Shown here piece after piece: positions 55,883 through 64,000 of a stretch of 64,000 nt of DNA. Position numbers and translations under genes: made by a program. The notes under the pieces were generated by a model. That model saw only the letters and a list, made by a program, of their open reading frames with translations, searched no databases and had not been told where the DNA came from. The stretch is taken from positions 682,001 to 746,000 of the forward strand of contig CP090854.1 of the NCBI GenBank assembly GCA_041879425.1, written 5' to 3'. This DNA is from Vibrio pomeroyi (GTDB taxonomy: Bacteria > Pseudomonadota > Gammaproteobacteria > Enterobacterales > Vibrionaceae). The number at the start of each line of letters is the position of its first letter. Position 1 is the first letter of the stretch.

Positions 55883-56887
55883 ATGAATTATATATGTCTT
55901 GATACTTGCGTATTCCTTGATATTTCAACGAAAAAGCAAGATCTTGCTTTGGTTTCAGCTTTGGAAGAGCTAGTCGAAACCGATGTGGTGAAACTGGTTG
56001 TTACAGATTTGGTTGCAGAAGAATACGAGAGAAATAAAGAAGATGTTGCAAACAAGACTGCAAGACGATTGTCTCAAGAGTTTAAACAAGTAAAAGCTGT
56101 GGTAAGTGAGTTCGCTAGCGCAAACCAAGAGCAAACGCTCGAAGTGCTAAATGACATAAATGCACGATTGCCTTTATTAACAGATGCCAATTACAGCACA
56201 ATCAACAGAGTCGAAAAGCTAATCCAGTCTGCGGATCTAATTAATATTAGTGAGCGTTCAAAAGTTGCAGCGGTTCAACGTGGCTTGGATAAAAAAGCCC
56301 CATTTCATATCAGTAAAAACTCGGTTGCAGACGCTGTTATTATCGAGCAGTTTTATGAGTTTTCGCTTGATGTTGATGCTACTGATAGCTGCTTCTTTAT
56401 CACTCACAATCACAATGATTTTTCAGCCAAAGACCATAGAAAACCACATGAAGACTTCGACGATATTTTTAATCGTGAAAATGTTCATTATTTCAATAAT
56501 CTTGCATCAGCTTTGAACATCATTGATGAGGATGTGTTGGCTGAGATCGAGTTTGAGTACGATTACACTGAAGAAACTCGTGGCTTACGAGAAATTCTTG
56601 ATGTAATGGACGAGTTGGTGGATAAAGTTTGGTACAACAGACACCAGAATAGGATGTGGCAGATCGAACATGGTGAAATTGAAGTTGTGCCGGAGGGTAC
56701 CGAACGGTACGGAAGTGCTGTCATACATGAACATATCCTAGAGGGGGCAATTAAATCTGCACAAAAAGTCGAAAGTAAGTATGAAGACACAGGTCCGTGG
56801 TCAGACTTTGAGTGGGGGATGATAAATGGCAAATTATCAGCCTTACGTTGGGTTCTTGGCGACGAATGGGATATGTTAGACACCTAA
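55883..56887 (+). CDS. PIN-domain protein (DUF4935-like)
   Basis: 334 residues. The N-terminal PIN fold (about 1-190) has acidic residues expected for a metal-dependent RNase: Asp in ICLDTCVFLD, Glu in VAEEYERN, Asp in KNSVADAVIIEQF, and a later ITHNHNDF segment. The C-terminal 140 residues are acidic, with no known motif. GAGG precedes the ATG. It lies 124 bp after Cap15 on the same strand with no clear terminator between, so co-transcription is possible. No antitoxin gene is adjacent. Whether it belongs to CBASS is unknown. Confidence 0.72.
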   Translation: MNYICLDTCVFLDISTKKQDLALVSALEELVETDVVKLVVTDLVAEEYERNKEDVANKTARRLSQEFKQVKAVVSEFASANQEQTLEVLNDINARLPLLTDANYSTINRVEKLIQSADLINISERSKVAAVQRGLDKKAPFHISKNSVADAVIIEQFYEFSLDVDATDSCFFITHNHNDFSAKDHRKPHEDFDDIFNRENVHYFNNLASALNIIDEDVLAEIEFEYDYTEETRGLREILDVMDELVDKVWYNRHQNRMWQIEHGEIEVVPEGTERYGSAVIHEHILEGAIKSAQKVESKYEDTGPWSDFEWGMINGKLSALRWVLGDEWDMLDT

Positions 56888-57101
56888 CCTAGCGTATTTT
56901 TAACAAACGCCCAAAGGATCAACCTACTTTTCCTAATCTAACAGATACACTGTGGAGCACTAGTTCTAAAACGAAACTGTCCAAAGAGTGTTTAGCTCAC
57001 ATGAAGCTATCATGAGAGCTATTTTGGTAACAGTTTATTTGCAAAGTGTCCAACACTTATTCGTGTAGCTGACTTGTACATATTTAGCATACCAATTCAT
57101 G

Positions 57102-57473
57102 CTATCCAGAAAAATCTGTATTTAGTGATATAGGTACAGAATTGCAGATCTTAAACCCTATCCCCAAAACAAAAAGAGTCGCAGATGAGTAGGCAAAGGC
57201 AGAGCTTACTAACATAGTCAGGTGTTCTTTACGAGAAGTAAGTTTGTTCTCGCCCTTAAGTCGCGGATACTTCATTGAATAGGAAATGAAGTATCCGCGA
57301 CCAAAGAATTGTGAGTCGGTGATTTTCGATTCCTCAAAGCCCTTGTCTAGCTTGGCTATATATTTTGCATCACCAAGCCCCGAGCGAAGCATCAAGAACA
57401 TATACGGGAATACCCAAAGTAGCTACAAAGCCACTAGTAAAAAGAACGGTACCCAGCCAAAACGATGATCCAT
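57102..57473 (-). pseudogene. Small membrane protein gene interrupted by an in-frame TAG
   Basis: From ATG 57473 the reading frame gives MDHRFGWVPFFLLVAL, then a TAG at codon 17, and continues in the same frame LLWVFPYMFLMLRSGLGDAK to the stop at 57102. The break falls inside a hydrophobic helix, where a Trp codon (TGG to TAG) would fit. The product would have about 123 residues, two hydrophobic helices and a charged middle (KLDKGFEESK). GAGGAA precedes ATG 57473. An internal start at codon 25 could give a shorter protein. Family unknown. Confidence 0.6.
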
Positions 57474-57490
57474 TTGTCCACTAAAATTCC

Positions 57491-57664
57491 TCAACTAACT
57501 CTACTGCGGTCTCGTAAATAAAACTCACCAAGTTCGTATATACCCTCAGCTGCTATCTTAGCAGCAGTTGAGTATGTTACGCCTCCAACTGCTGCACCAA
57601 TGCCCTTACCAGCGCTAGCCTGTTGAGGTTTTCTAACATTCTTTATTCTACCTTTAATCACCAT
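57491..57664 (-). CDS. Small Gly/Ala-rich protein, 57 residues
   Basis: Not recognised. Starting at ATG 57664 it has a basic N-terminus (KGRIKNVRKPQQ), a Gly/Ala zipper-like stretch (GKGIGAAVGGVTYSTAAKIA) and an acidic then basic end. It could associate with membranes. Its stop lies 17 bp before the start of the broken membrane-protein gene on the same strand, which suggests a former two-gene unit. The ribosome-binding site is weak, and coding status is uncertain. Confidence 0.4.
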   Translation of the reverse strand: MVIKGRIKNVRKPQQASAGKGIGAAVGGVTYSTAAKIAAEGIYELGEFYLRDRSRVS

Positions 57665-57774
57665 CACAAAAAGACAGAGTCTCAATGCTCGCCTATTTGG
57701 CTTTGATTTGGTATTAGTAATTCAATTGACTCAATTACTAAATATTTTAATGTTTTCGAAAGCGAAGAGAAGAG

Positions 57775-57817
57775 TTTGGGTAAGAAGTGGTAAATGATTT
57801 ACCACTTCTTACCCAAA
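57775..57817. repeat. Perfect 20-bp hairpin with 3-nt loop
   Basis: Arms 57775-57794 and 57798-57817 are exact reverse complements (TTTGGGTAAGAAGTGGTAAA and its complement) around TGA. There is no T-tract on either strand. It lies between the unknown two-gene operon and the small minus-strand genes. It could be a terminator-like or processing structure, or a protein-binding palindrome. Confidence 0.85.
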
Positions 57818-57873
57818 GGGACAACATTATGATTAACTTGCCTTTTTTGCCTGCTGTTATTATGTGGGAAGCT

Positions 57874-58191
57874 CTATATCTCAAGTTGTTTCAGCGTAAC
57901 AATTTCCACGCAGTAATGTGACGGAGCGGAAGTGATGATCTTATCTAGGAGCACCTTATCACTAACCGGAATATTCCCTTCTAGGTTTAAATCTAGTTCA
58001 TAGATTGAAGAACGCTGAGGCCAAGAGATAGACTCTTCACTGATATACTCGATTGTATTAATACTATCTGCGCCACTGCTCAATCGCCATTGCCCACTAC
58101 TCCATAACCCGAATATTCTATAGTGTGTGCCATGGTCATCCGAACTAACACGTAATGTAATCCAACCAATATTGGGCTTATGGTGTCTCAT
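57874..58191 (-). CDS. Unknown protein B of a coupled two-gene operon
   Basis: Not recognised. 105 residues, beginning MRHHKPNIGWITLRVSSDDH, with a Trp-rich stretch (FGLWSSGQWRL) and a mixed alpha/beta look. No signal peptide or membrane helix. Its ATG overlaps the stop of the upstream 376-residue gene by 4 nt (ATGA), so the pair is translated together, probably in a fixed ratio. Its location in a defence island suggests an immune role, but nothing in the sequence shows a mechanism. Confidence 0.7.
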   Translation of the reverse strand: MRHHKPNIGWITLRVSSDDHGTHYRIFGLWSSGQWRLSSGADSINTIEYISEESISWPQRSSIYELDLNLEGNIPVSDKVLLDKIITSAPSHYCVEIVTLKQLEI

Positions 58192-59318
58192 GAGAATTCC
58201 TCTTCAGTTTTTAAAACTTCGTGATCGAAAGAAATTTCAAAGTAGTTCATGATGGAATCGAGACTACATCTAGCGTCGTCGTCATAACTATCATCTAAAT
58301 ATTGTTTTATGTTAGTGCAAAAGTTGTGTCCAAAGGTGCTGCACGCTGGAAAGGTATATTCAGGCATGCGTGTCTGTGCCAAATTGCTTAGGATCCACTC
58401 AGCTGTTGAGCTAAGCGAACACTCGTCGAGTAGCGTTATTCCCATCGGAATACTGATGCTTTCGAAATAACTAAGAGCTTCTGCTTCTACTGAATAATAA
58501 GGGGGATCTATACACTCTGAGAAACGGTCTTTGATCTGGTCAATAAACTCGTCTTTTAGGAACCCTAGCTTGGATACAACAAACCTACATGACATCTCAG
58601 CGAGTTCTGCTTGATTAAGTTTGCGTTCCAGTGGAATGGGATTGGACTCTGCTTCTGAGATCAGCATATGTAAAATTTCACGTAATAGATTGTGAGTTGC
58701 TGGTGTGAAAAATGAGAGCTGGTATAAGCAATGATGGGATGAAACGGGTGTGTAGTGACCTGTGTAAGCTAAATTTTTGTTTTCAATTCTGAGCCCAGAA
58801 GAACGTGCATTTTTGTTTTTTATTCTATCCCCATCGGCAAACCACTTTCCGAATCCATAAACCTTTATCTTGGAACCTAATCTAGACTCGAACTCAACCA
58901 AAGCAAAAAAAGGGTCTAGTTTAGTAATTATCGGGCATAGTGTCTGATAAATTATGCTTTGAATCTGACAAGGATCTAAAGGAACTAGTACTTCCTTTCC
59001 AAGGTATGAGTGACTATCTAGCTGTACATGACGGAGCTGTTGAAAAGCTCTATTTAAGATGCATAGACTGCCATCTTCAAGTACATCAAAATTCACACCA
59101 ATGAAACCATTGGGATTTTTTTGAAAAAACTGTTCTATCTCAGATCTTGTTTGACCAAAAAAAACACAGCAAGCTAAATTTTTTCGATTGCCAAACCTGA
59201 GTTCTTGAGGACCTTTTTTACATGGAGGTAGTTCAAGATAAGATGTCTTAACTTCATTCTCTAATGCTTTAGAGAATGAATCGAGGATAATTTTAAAAGA
59301 AGTTCTATTTAAATACAT
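58188..59318 (-). CDS. Unknown protein A of a coupled two-gene operon
   Basis: Not recognised. 376 residues, soluble, Cys-rich for its size (about 14 Cys, e.g. NLACCVFFGQ, LCPII, MSCRF, ACSTFGHNFC), without a clear zinc-ribbon spacing. Middle segments FFALVEFESRLGSKIKVYGF and LYQLSFFTPATHNLLREIL suggest an alpha/beta core. The C-terminus is acidic. It starts with ATG 59318 and overlaps the 105-residue gene. No nuclease, kinase or NTP-binding motif was found. Confidence 0.7.
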   Translation of the reverse strand: MYLNRTSFKIILDSFSKALENEVKTSYLELPPCKKGPQELRFGNRKNLACCVFFGQTRSEIEQFFQKNPNGFIGVNFDVLEDGSLCILNRAFQQLRHVQLDSHSYLGKEVLVPLDPCQIQSIIYQTLCPIITKLDPFFALVEFESRLGSKIKVYGFGKWFADGDRIKNKNARSSGLRIENKNLAYTGHYTPVSSHHCLYQLSFFTPATHNLLREILHMLISEAESNPIPLERKLNQAELAEMSCRFVVSKLGFLKDEFIDQIKDRFSECIDPPYYSVEAEALSYFESISIPMGITLLDECSLSSTAEWILSNLAQTRMPEYTFPACSTFGHNFCTNIKQYLDDSYDDDARCSLDSIMNYFEISFDHEVLKTEEEFS

Positions 59319-59971
59319 AACTCATTTCCTGAAGACTTAACGCTTTCGGCTGGCGAACTAAAGCGCATTGGTCATTTCAACTAATGAATTATCAAGTATT
59401 AGATTGTGAATTTTACGACCTAGGTGGAACCGCCAGCAGTCCCGTGTATGTCATCCAAAATCAATGTTAGACACTAAACGGGAAAAAGCAAAGTTGTGCA
59501 GCCGAAAAAGCATATTCTGTCTTTATAAGTATAAAATGAAAATTTTTATGTTGTGACAAAGCTAGATGAGCAACCAAGCATCAGCTCACTGAAGGTGTTT
59601 CTCGAAATCAGTGGTACCTTTGGCAATGAGTAGTTCTGTATATAAACTATTTTTATAGTCACGAAGGGAGGCCTTCTATATGGCTCACAAAGCTAGCCTA
59701 ATTGACAAATCTAGGCTTCCTAAACTCCTCCCCAAGAATGTTCCATCCTTTGACTAATCTTGGAATGGATATTAGTTGGATTAGGCTGATTACAACTTAT
59801 CTATTTTGCAACCTCACCTCACAGCTGCACTCAGTTGTTCCTACCTCTTCTTTTGTTTGGACTGATTCAATACATTTTCACTGAGTTGCACTATTGGAAG
59901 AAAAAAGTACAGGTTTAGGTGTTCTTTAATACCGAAATTCACATGTAAAATATGATAGATCATTAGCGATA

Positions 59972-59980
59972 GGGGGGGGG
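59972..59980 (+). repeat. Run of nine G residues
   Basis: AT-AGGGGGGGGG-CATGAG. The tract ends 1 nt before an ATG (59982) that opens a 61-codon ORF. Runs this long are rare at this GC content and can slip during replication. Confidence 0.9.
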
Positions 59981-60714
59981 CATGAGAATGCTCCTTGAAA
60001 TGCGTTACCGCCGCACAGGACAATTTATTTACACGAAAGATGAGATCTGCTCGATTTTTCAAACTGACAATGTTGAACAGATATTGGCTAGGAGTCCTTA
60101 TCTCGTGAATATTCAGTTTGATTTGATTGTGTTTTTGGGCTCTCAAACACCTTCAGGTGCCATTTAGTAGATCACTTTATCACTCCGTAAAGACCAACAG
60201 TGCTATATATCATTCGAAGACGCTCTATCACGTTGGCATGTAATCTCGCAGATACCCATGATGTTAATCCTTGCGACAACAGGAGAATCCGGTCTGTACT
60301 CAACACCATTTGATCGTATTGAGTTTGTGCATGTTGAGCATACCAATAAAGAAATTTTAGAAAACACTGTCGAGCTTTATACTGAAAGTTGAGTAAGGCA
60401 CTTCTACCAGTTCCATACTGTCTCACCTTTGCCCCTTTTCTAGTTAGACGCTCATTTCGCAGTGTGCGAATCGCAACCTGCGGAATGAACTTCTCTTCCC
60501 CTTAAAGTATTTATAAACCATACATTTACGTGGTAAATCTAAAGGGATCTAGCTTAGCTTGTCTAAAACACAGACACGACCATAACTACAAAAAGTAGCT
60601 CTATTACGCGCGACCAGCGGTCAATAGTAGCTGGTATTGACCGCCTTCAGTTCGGAATACGTTTTCTAAAAAAACGACAACTTTTGCACCTGCAATTAAT
60701 TATTACAAAACATA

Positions 60715-60808
60715 CGCTTAGGTTGCTTTTTGCTGTCGGATTTCACGGTGAAATTGACAGGTAATCAACAGGGTTGGAAGCTTTACTAAGCGGCTTTCCG
60801 ACAGCAAA
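60715..60808. other. Candidate structured RNA element with crossing stems
   Basis: CGCTTAG (60715-60721) pairs with CTAAGCG (60786-60792), and TTTGCTGTCGG (60729-60739) pairs with CCGACAGCAAA (60798-60808). The two stems cross, as in a pseudoknot. An inner hairpin ATTTCAC-G-GTGAAAT lies at 60740-60754. It lies about 400 bp upstream of the ATPase gene. Confidence 0.5.
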
Positions 60809-61214
60809 CATTATTCTCAATTCTCAATTTTCTATTTTACGTGATAACTGTAGCTTCAAGCTTGTCTGACTCGTTTGTGCCCCATTGTTAGGGAGAGCGC
60901 TAATGGGCGTAAAAAGATACCAGTTTCGTCTAGTAAAGCTAATCATATAAGCGCAACGTGTTTATCATGAAACGACATCGTCTCAAACCATTGTAAGAGT
61001 TAAGTATTTGCATATACTCGCGACCTAACTCAAGTTTTACTCTGATTACTTTATGGTAAATTATCACTTGGTATTTTAGACATTTATGATGTATTGAGCT
61101 TCGTTTCAGCAAAGATTTGTAACTCTAGCAACGTATCCATGCCATTTTGAGAGGAACGGTGGCTTTCAATGCTCATGAACAAGTTGGAAACGTTAAAAAA
61201 TAAGGGCAGTAATA

Positions 61215-63839
61215 TTGATTAAGAATGAACTGATACGATTTATACAAACGTTAACTGGTGATGATTCAGCGATAGGAATACGAAAAATCGGAAACCTCGT
61301 TCTTGACCATTTAGATACGTTGGAGCCTTTAGGCACAGCACAAAGCCGTCGTGCGAAGAAGGTTGTAGATTTAACTTCTGGCAATTGGGATAAACTATCT
61401 GATGTGGTAGCGGAAGCTGCTACTGAGGATGGCAGCAGCGAAAATATCATTAAGTTGCTTAAGTCAATTAGCGTCGGCCCCTTCCGTGGATTTGCTAAAG
61501 AAGAGACATTAAACCTCTATAATCTTCTTGTGTTGATTTATGGCCCGAATGGTGCTGGTAAGTCAAGTTTTTGCGAGGCGCTAGAGTTTGGTTTACTGGG
61601 TGCTGTCGAAGAAGCTCAGAGTAAACGTCTTACTTCCGCACAATATCTAAAAAATGCCCATGTTAATCGCTATGCCGCTCCTGTCATCGAAGGAGTGAAT
61701 AGTAAAGGTGAAACTGTTTTTGTTTCACCAAACGAGTCTCTATATCGCTTCTGTTTTGTAGAAAAGAACCGCATTGATAGCTTTTCTCGCATTGCAGCGC
61801 AAGCACCAGCTAAACAAACAGAGTTGATTTCAAGTCTGTTCGGTCTGGAAAGTTTTAACAGCTTTGTCAAAAATTTTAGCCGTGAACTGGATGAACGTCA
61901 TATTGATTTGGTCGGGAAAAAAGGACTCCAGCTAAAAGAAAAACGACAGCAACTTGCTGTTCATCATCAAACAACTGTAGACAATCAAGAATATCTAAAA
62001 GTAGCCACTGTTAATGAACTAGATCTGGCAAAAAAACTTGCCCCTGAAATTAGTTTTCAGCAAATGCTTGTGACTTTGGGTAGCGAGGAAAAACCAGGTG
62101 AAATTCAGGCCTTAGATGCAGAATTACAGAAAAAACAACCAGACATTACTGACCTCTCTGTTAAAAAATTGGAGGAGAGTAAAGCGAACGTTGAAGCAAC
62201 ACATCAAAGCTTGAACGAAGTATCAGATGAACTCGCGAAAGCAAGTGAGGGTCTATCATTCAAACAGCTATATGGTGCCGTGCTTGACTTGCAAGGTACG
62301 AGTGAAGAGCAGTGTCCAGCTTGTAAAACGCCTTTAGAGCAGGTCACACAGAATCCATTTGTATTAGCTACAACCGAATTGGAAAAGCTTGGTCATTTAG
62401 CGAAATTAGAAACGAAGCAAACTCAGGCTAAAGCTGAGTTTTCTAAAGCAATTCAGTCGGTTCATACTATAGTTTCTACTTGTGTAAAATATAATAAAGA
62501 AGGTGAAAATCTTCTTATTCCTCACATTGTCGACGATAGTACGACATTAGGTTGGACTTGGTGGCAAAGCCTAAACCAAGAGGGAGATCAGGTAACGCCA
62601 TGGGCATTGTTAGTTGAGCAAGTTAAGCTACTTGAGCAACGTGATGTTGAAGTTAAACAAGCTAACGAAGAACGAAAGCCTAAACAGGAAAAGCTAAAGA
62701 AACTTCGTGAGCTTAAAGAGCAAGCAACAAAGTTACAGACCCAGCGCACCACTTATGATGATGCTATAAAAAAAGCACAGCAAGCGATTGAGGCTTTTGA
62801 TGAAAAAAATAAAGAACTAATTACGGAAGCTGAAGCAGAGAAAGCAGTTGTAGCAGCGAATAGACAAATAGCAGACAGCTACAAACAATTCGTCGATATG
62901 CTCTTTGAATACAAAGAGAAGCTACCCAGTAAGCTTGTTGCTGATTTAGGCGAGCTTGTTACGCAGTTATACAATGCCTTTAACCGTTATGATGCACCTA
63001 AAGATCAATTAGCAGCAATAAAGCTGCCGCTGGCTTCTGGAGAGCGCATTGAAATTTCTTATCAGTCTGAACCAGCAAAGTTCTTCGATGCGCTGCACGT
63101 GTTGAGTGAAGGACATATTCGTTGTATTGGTCTATCAATTCTGCTGGCTAAAAACCTGAAAACAGATAGTCCACTTCTCATCTTTGATGATCCAGTTAAC
63201 GCTATTGACGACGAGCACCGTAAAGCTATTCGAGAAACGCTGTACAAGGATGATTTTTTCAAGGAAAAACAGATCATTTTGGCCTGTCATGGTGAGGAAT
63301 TCCTCAAAAATATTCATCAAGATATTGGAAAGGAAGCGGCAAGAGAGTCGGCAACATACAAGTTCTTACCGCAACGTGGAGAATCACACATCCAGGTAGC
63401 ATCCTTCACTTGCCCACCTAATTATGTGCTTGCCGCAACTACTCACTTGGAAAGTGCAGAATATCGCAATGCTCTGGCTTCCTCTCGACGTGCTTTAGAG
63501 CATTTAAGCGAAAAAGCATGGGGGCATTACAGCAGACACTGTGATAAAAGCGATGGACTGATTAGTGTTTCAAAGAGGGCTCCACATTTACCACATGATT
63601 TAAGGGCTCTTGCTGAAAATTTGAAGGCTAAAATTAATCGCTCTAAAGCGGAGATCCCGAATAAAATAGAAATTGTAAGTGCATTCGAAACTCTGCTAGG
63701 TGTCAGCGGGCAAGACCCTCATTGGCTTTATTTGAATAAGGGGACTCACGAAGAAGCCGACAGAGATGAATTTGAATACGGGACTGTTGAAACCATAGTT
63801 TCAGCTTTGAATGCTCTTGATGAAGCGCTGGTTGGTTAG
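61215..63839 (+). CDS. Rad50/SMC-like ATPase with CxxC hook
   Basis: 874 residues, starting at TTG 61215 with AGGG 8 nt upstream. A helical N-terminal extension of about 80 residues precedes the ATPase head: Walker A GPNGAGKSS (about 110-118), a long coiled coil broken by CPAC (Cys367 and Cys370, zinc-hook-like), signature-like LSEGHIRCIGLSILL and Walker B LLIFDDPVNAIDD. A 150-residue C-terminal part (SSRRALEHLSEKAW, LNKGTHEEADRDEF) may be an effector domain, perhaps HEPN-like. RloC also combines an ATPase, a zinc hook and an RNase, but I cannot confirm its nuclease motif. A partner gene may lie beyond the window. Confidence 0.75.
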   Translation: MIKNELIRFIQTLTGDDSAIGIRKIGNLVLDHLDTLEPLGTAQSRRAKKVVDLTSGNWDKLSDVVAEAATEDGSSENIIKLLKSISVGPFRGFAKEETLNLYNLLVLIYGPNGAGKSSFCEALEFGLLGAVEEAQSKRLTSAQYLKNAHVNRYAAPVIEGVNSKGETVFVSPNESLYRFCFVEKNRIDSFSRIAAQAPAKQTELISSLFGLESFNSFVKNFSRELDERHIDLVGKKGLQLKEKRQQLAVHHQTTVDNQEYLKVATVNELDLAKKLAPEISFQQMLVTLGSEEKPGEIQALDAELQKKQPDITDLSVKKLEESKANVEATHQSLNEVSDELAKASEGLSFKQLYGAVLDLQGTSEEQCPACKTPLEQVTQNPFVLATTELEKLGHLAKLETKQTQAKAEFSKAIQSVHTIVSTCVKYNKEGENLLIPHIVDDSTTLGWTWWQSLNQEGDQVTPWALLVEQVKLLEQRDVEVKQANEERKPKQEKLKKLRELKEQATKLQTQRTTYDDAIKKAQQAIEAFDEKNKELITEAEAEKAVVAANRQIADSYKQFVDMLFEYKEKLPSKLVADLGELVTQLYNAFNRYDAPKDQLAAIKLPLASGERIEISYQSEPAKFFDALHVLSEGHIRCIGLSILLAKNLKTDSPLLIFDDPVNAIDDEHRKAIRETLYKDDFFKEKQIILACHGEEFLKNIHQDIGKEAARESATYKFLPQRGESHIQVASFTCPPNYVLAATTHLESAEYRNALASSRRALEHLSEKAWGHYSRHCDKSDGLISVSKRAPHLPHDLRALAENLKAKINRSKAEIPNKIEIVSAFETLLGVSGQDPHWLYLNKGTHEEADRDEFEYGTVETIVSALNALDEALVG

Positions 63840-63940
63840 TAGGTTGCAGATAAAACTTGTTGGCATACTGTTTTCGAAGTTTCGGACTAGCTTTTTGAGT
63901 AAACGGCTTGACCTTAAGCTAATTTATCTAATCTGATGAC

Positions 63941-63970
63941 AGCGTGTTGGGCGGAAATTTCTAACACGCT
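63941..63970. other. Hairpin near the right end of the window
   Basis: AGCGTGTT and AACACGCT form an 8-bp stem with a 14-nt loop downstream of the ATPase gene; outer GACA / TGTC could extend it. There is no T-tract. No gene is seen in 63840-64000. Confidence 0.55.
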
Positions 63971-64000
63971 TCTGTCCAGCTTCGTGCTGGCGGTGTAGAT

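Larger units (their letters stand above)
59319..61214. other. 1.9-kb region without a convincing gene
   Basis: Short ORFs of 60-101 codons on both strands (e.g. 59841-60146 minus, 59982-60167 plus, 60172-60426 minus) lack family motifs and good start signals, and several overlap each other. The region holds a G9 tract (59972-59980), TGCCCC-type border motifs near 60431 and 60878, a hairpin at 60879-60907 and a possible pseudoknot at 60715-60808. It may be decayed cargo, non-coding RNA or recombination sites. Confidence 0.55.

Noticed and set aside
59841..60146. 101-codon minus-strand ORF crossing the G9 tract
   Set aside because: Basic, low-information sequence with no family features and no ribosome-binding site; overlaps ORFs on the other strand.
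60172..60426. 84-codon minus-strand ORF starting at GTG
   Set aside because: No recognised motif, a weak start signal, and overlap with a border motif; left as part of the unexplained region.
60711..60810. Retron msr-msd RNA
   Set aside because: Inverted repeats fit loosely, but no reverse transcriptase gene is present in the window.
60425..60891. Superintegron attC sites
   Set aside because: A GTTAGAC box is present near 60444, but the matching upstream RYYYAAC box and the nested L boxes were not found.
1..64000. CRISPR arrays, tRNA and rRNA genes
   Set aside because: No regularly spaced repeats and no complete tRNA or rRNA was recognised; only the tmRNA 3' fragments are present.

Overview
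The window is a Vibrio chromosome, most like the V. splendidus group. It carries the bamB-der / xseA-guaB-guaA backbone of gammaproteobacteria with vibrio-type gene content: a GH19 chitinase, a SatP acetate carrier, an NhaC-type antiporter and an AGCS symporter. Base composition is moderately AT-rich and becomes richer in AT to the right of about 38.6 kb. The species assignment is inference; no rRNA gene is present.

Bases 1-38.4 kb are mainly core genome. bamB (3' part), der, an AlaX-like editing protein, a GAF-GGDEF protein and the YfgJ-type zinc ribbon come first. A complete urea block follows: urtABCDE (urea ABC importer), ureD, ureABC (urease subunits), ureE, a HupE/UreJ nickel permease, ureF and ureG. 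A sigma54-type promoter (TGGCAC-N5-TTGTA) lies in front of urtA, which fits nitrogen control. A strong terminator lies between ureD and ureA, so the block is probably read as at least two units. Then come xseA, guaB, guaA, the chitinase, transporters, a beta-CASP nuclease, an acyltransferase, a methyltransferase-HNH fusion, a DUF429 protein, an M15 peptidase and a secreted protein with four retropepsin-like repeats.

From 38.56 kb onward the window is a mosaic mobile island tied to the tmRNA gene ssrA. Two direct repeats (38565-38622 and 44250-44311) each hold the ssrA terminator hairpin followed by the last ~20 bases of tmRNA, read on the minus strand. These are the expected scars of integration into the ssrA 3' end. 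Intact ssrA should lie to the right, beyond the window. The first unit (38.6-44.3 kb) carries a HipA-like kinase with a second HTH gene, a canonical HipB with operator-like sites, and a TOTE-type primase-helicase. The second unit starts with a translationally coupled operon of three tyrosine-recombinase-like proteins plus a small TnpC-like protein. Its cargo looks like defence: an HTH-dynamin-like GTPase divergent from a possible PH-like-domain protein, a two-gene CBASS (CD-NTase plus Cap15), a PIN-domain protein, a broken small membrane-protein gene, a two-gene operon of unknown function, and a Rad50/SMC-like ATPase with a CxxC hook.

The best candidates for undescribed systems are the HTH-dynamin/PH-like divergent pair with its 22-bp palindromic operator (50335-53668), the coupled unknown pair at 57874-59318, and the HipB-controlled TOTE gene (41142-43930). 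All functional claims for these are inference from sequence features; no database search was possible.
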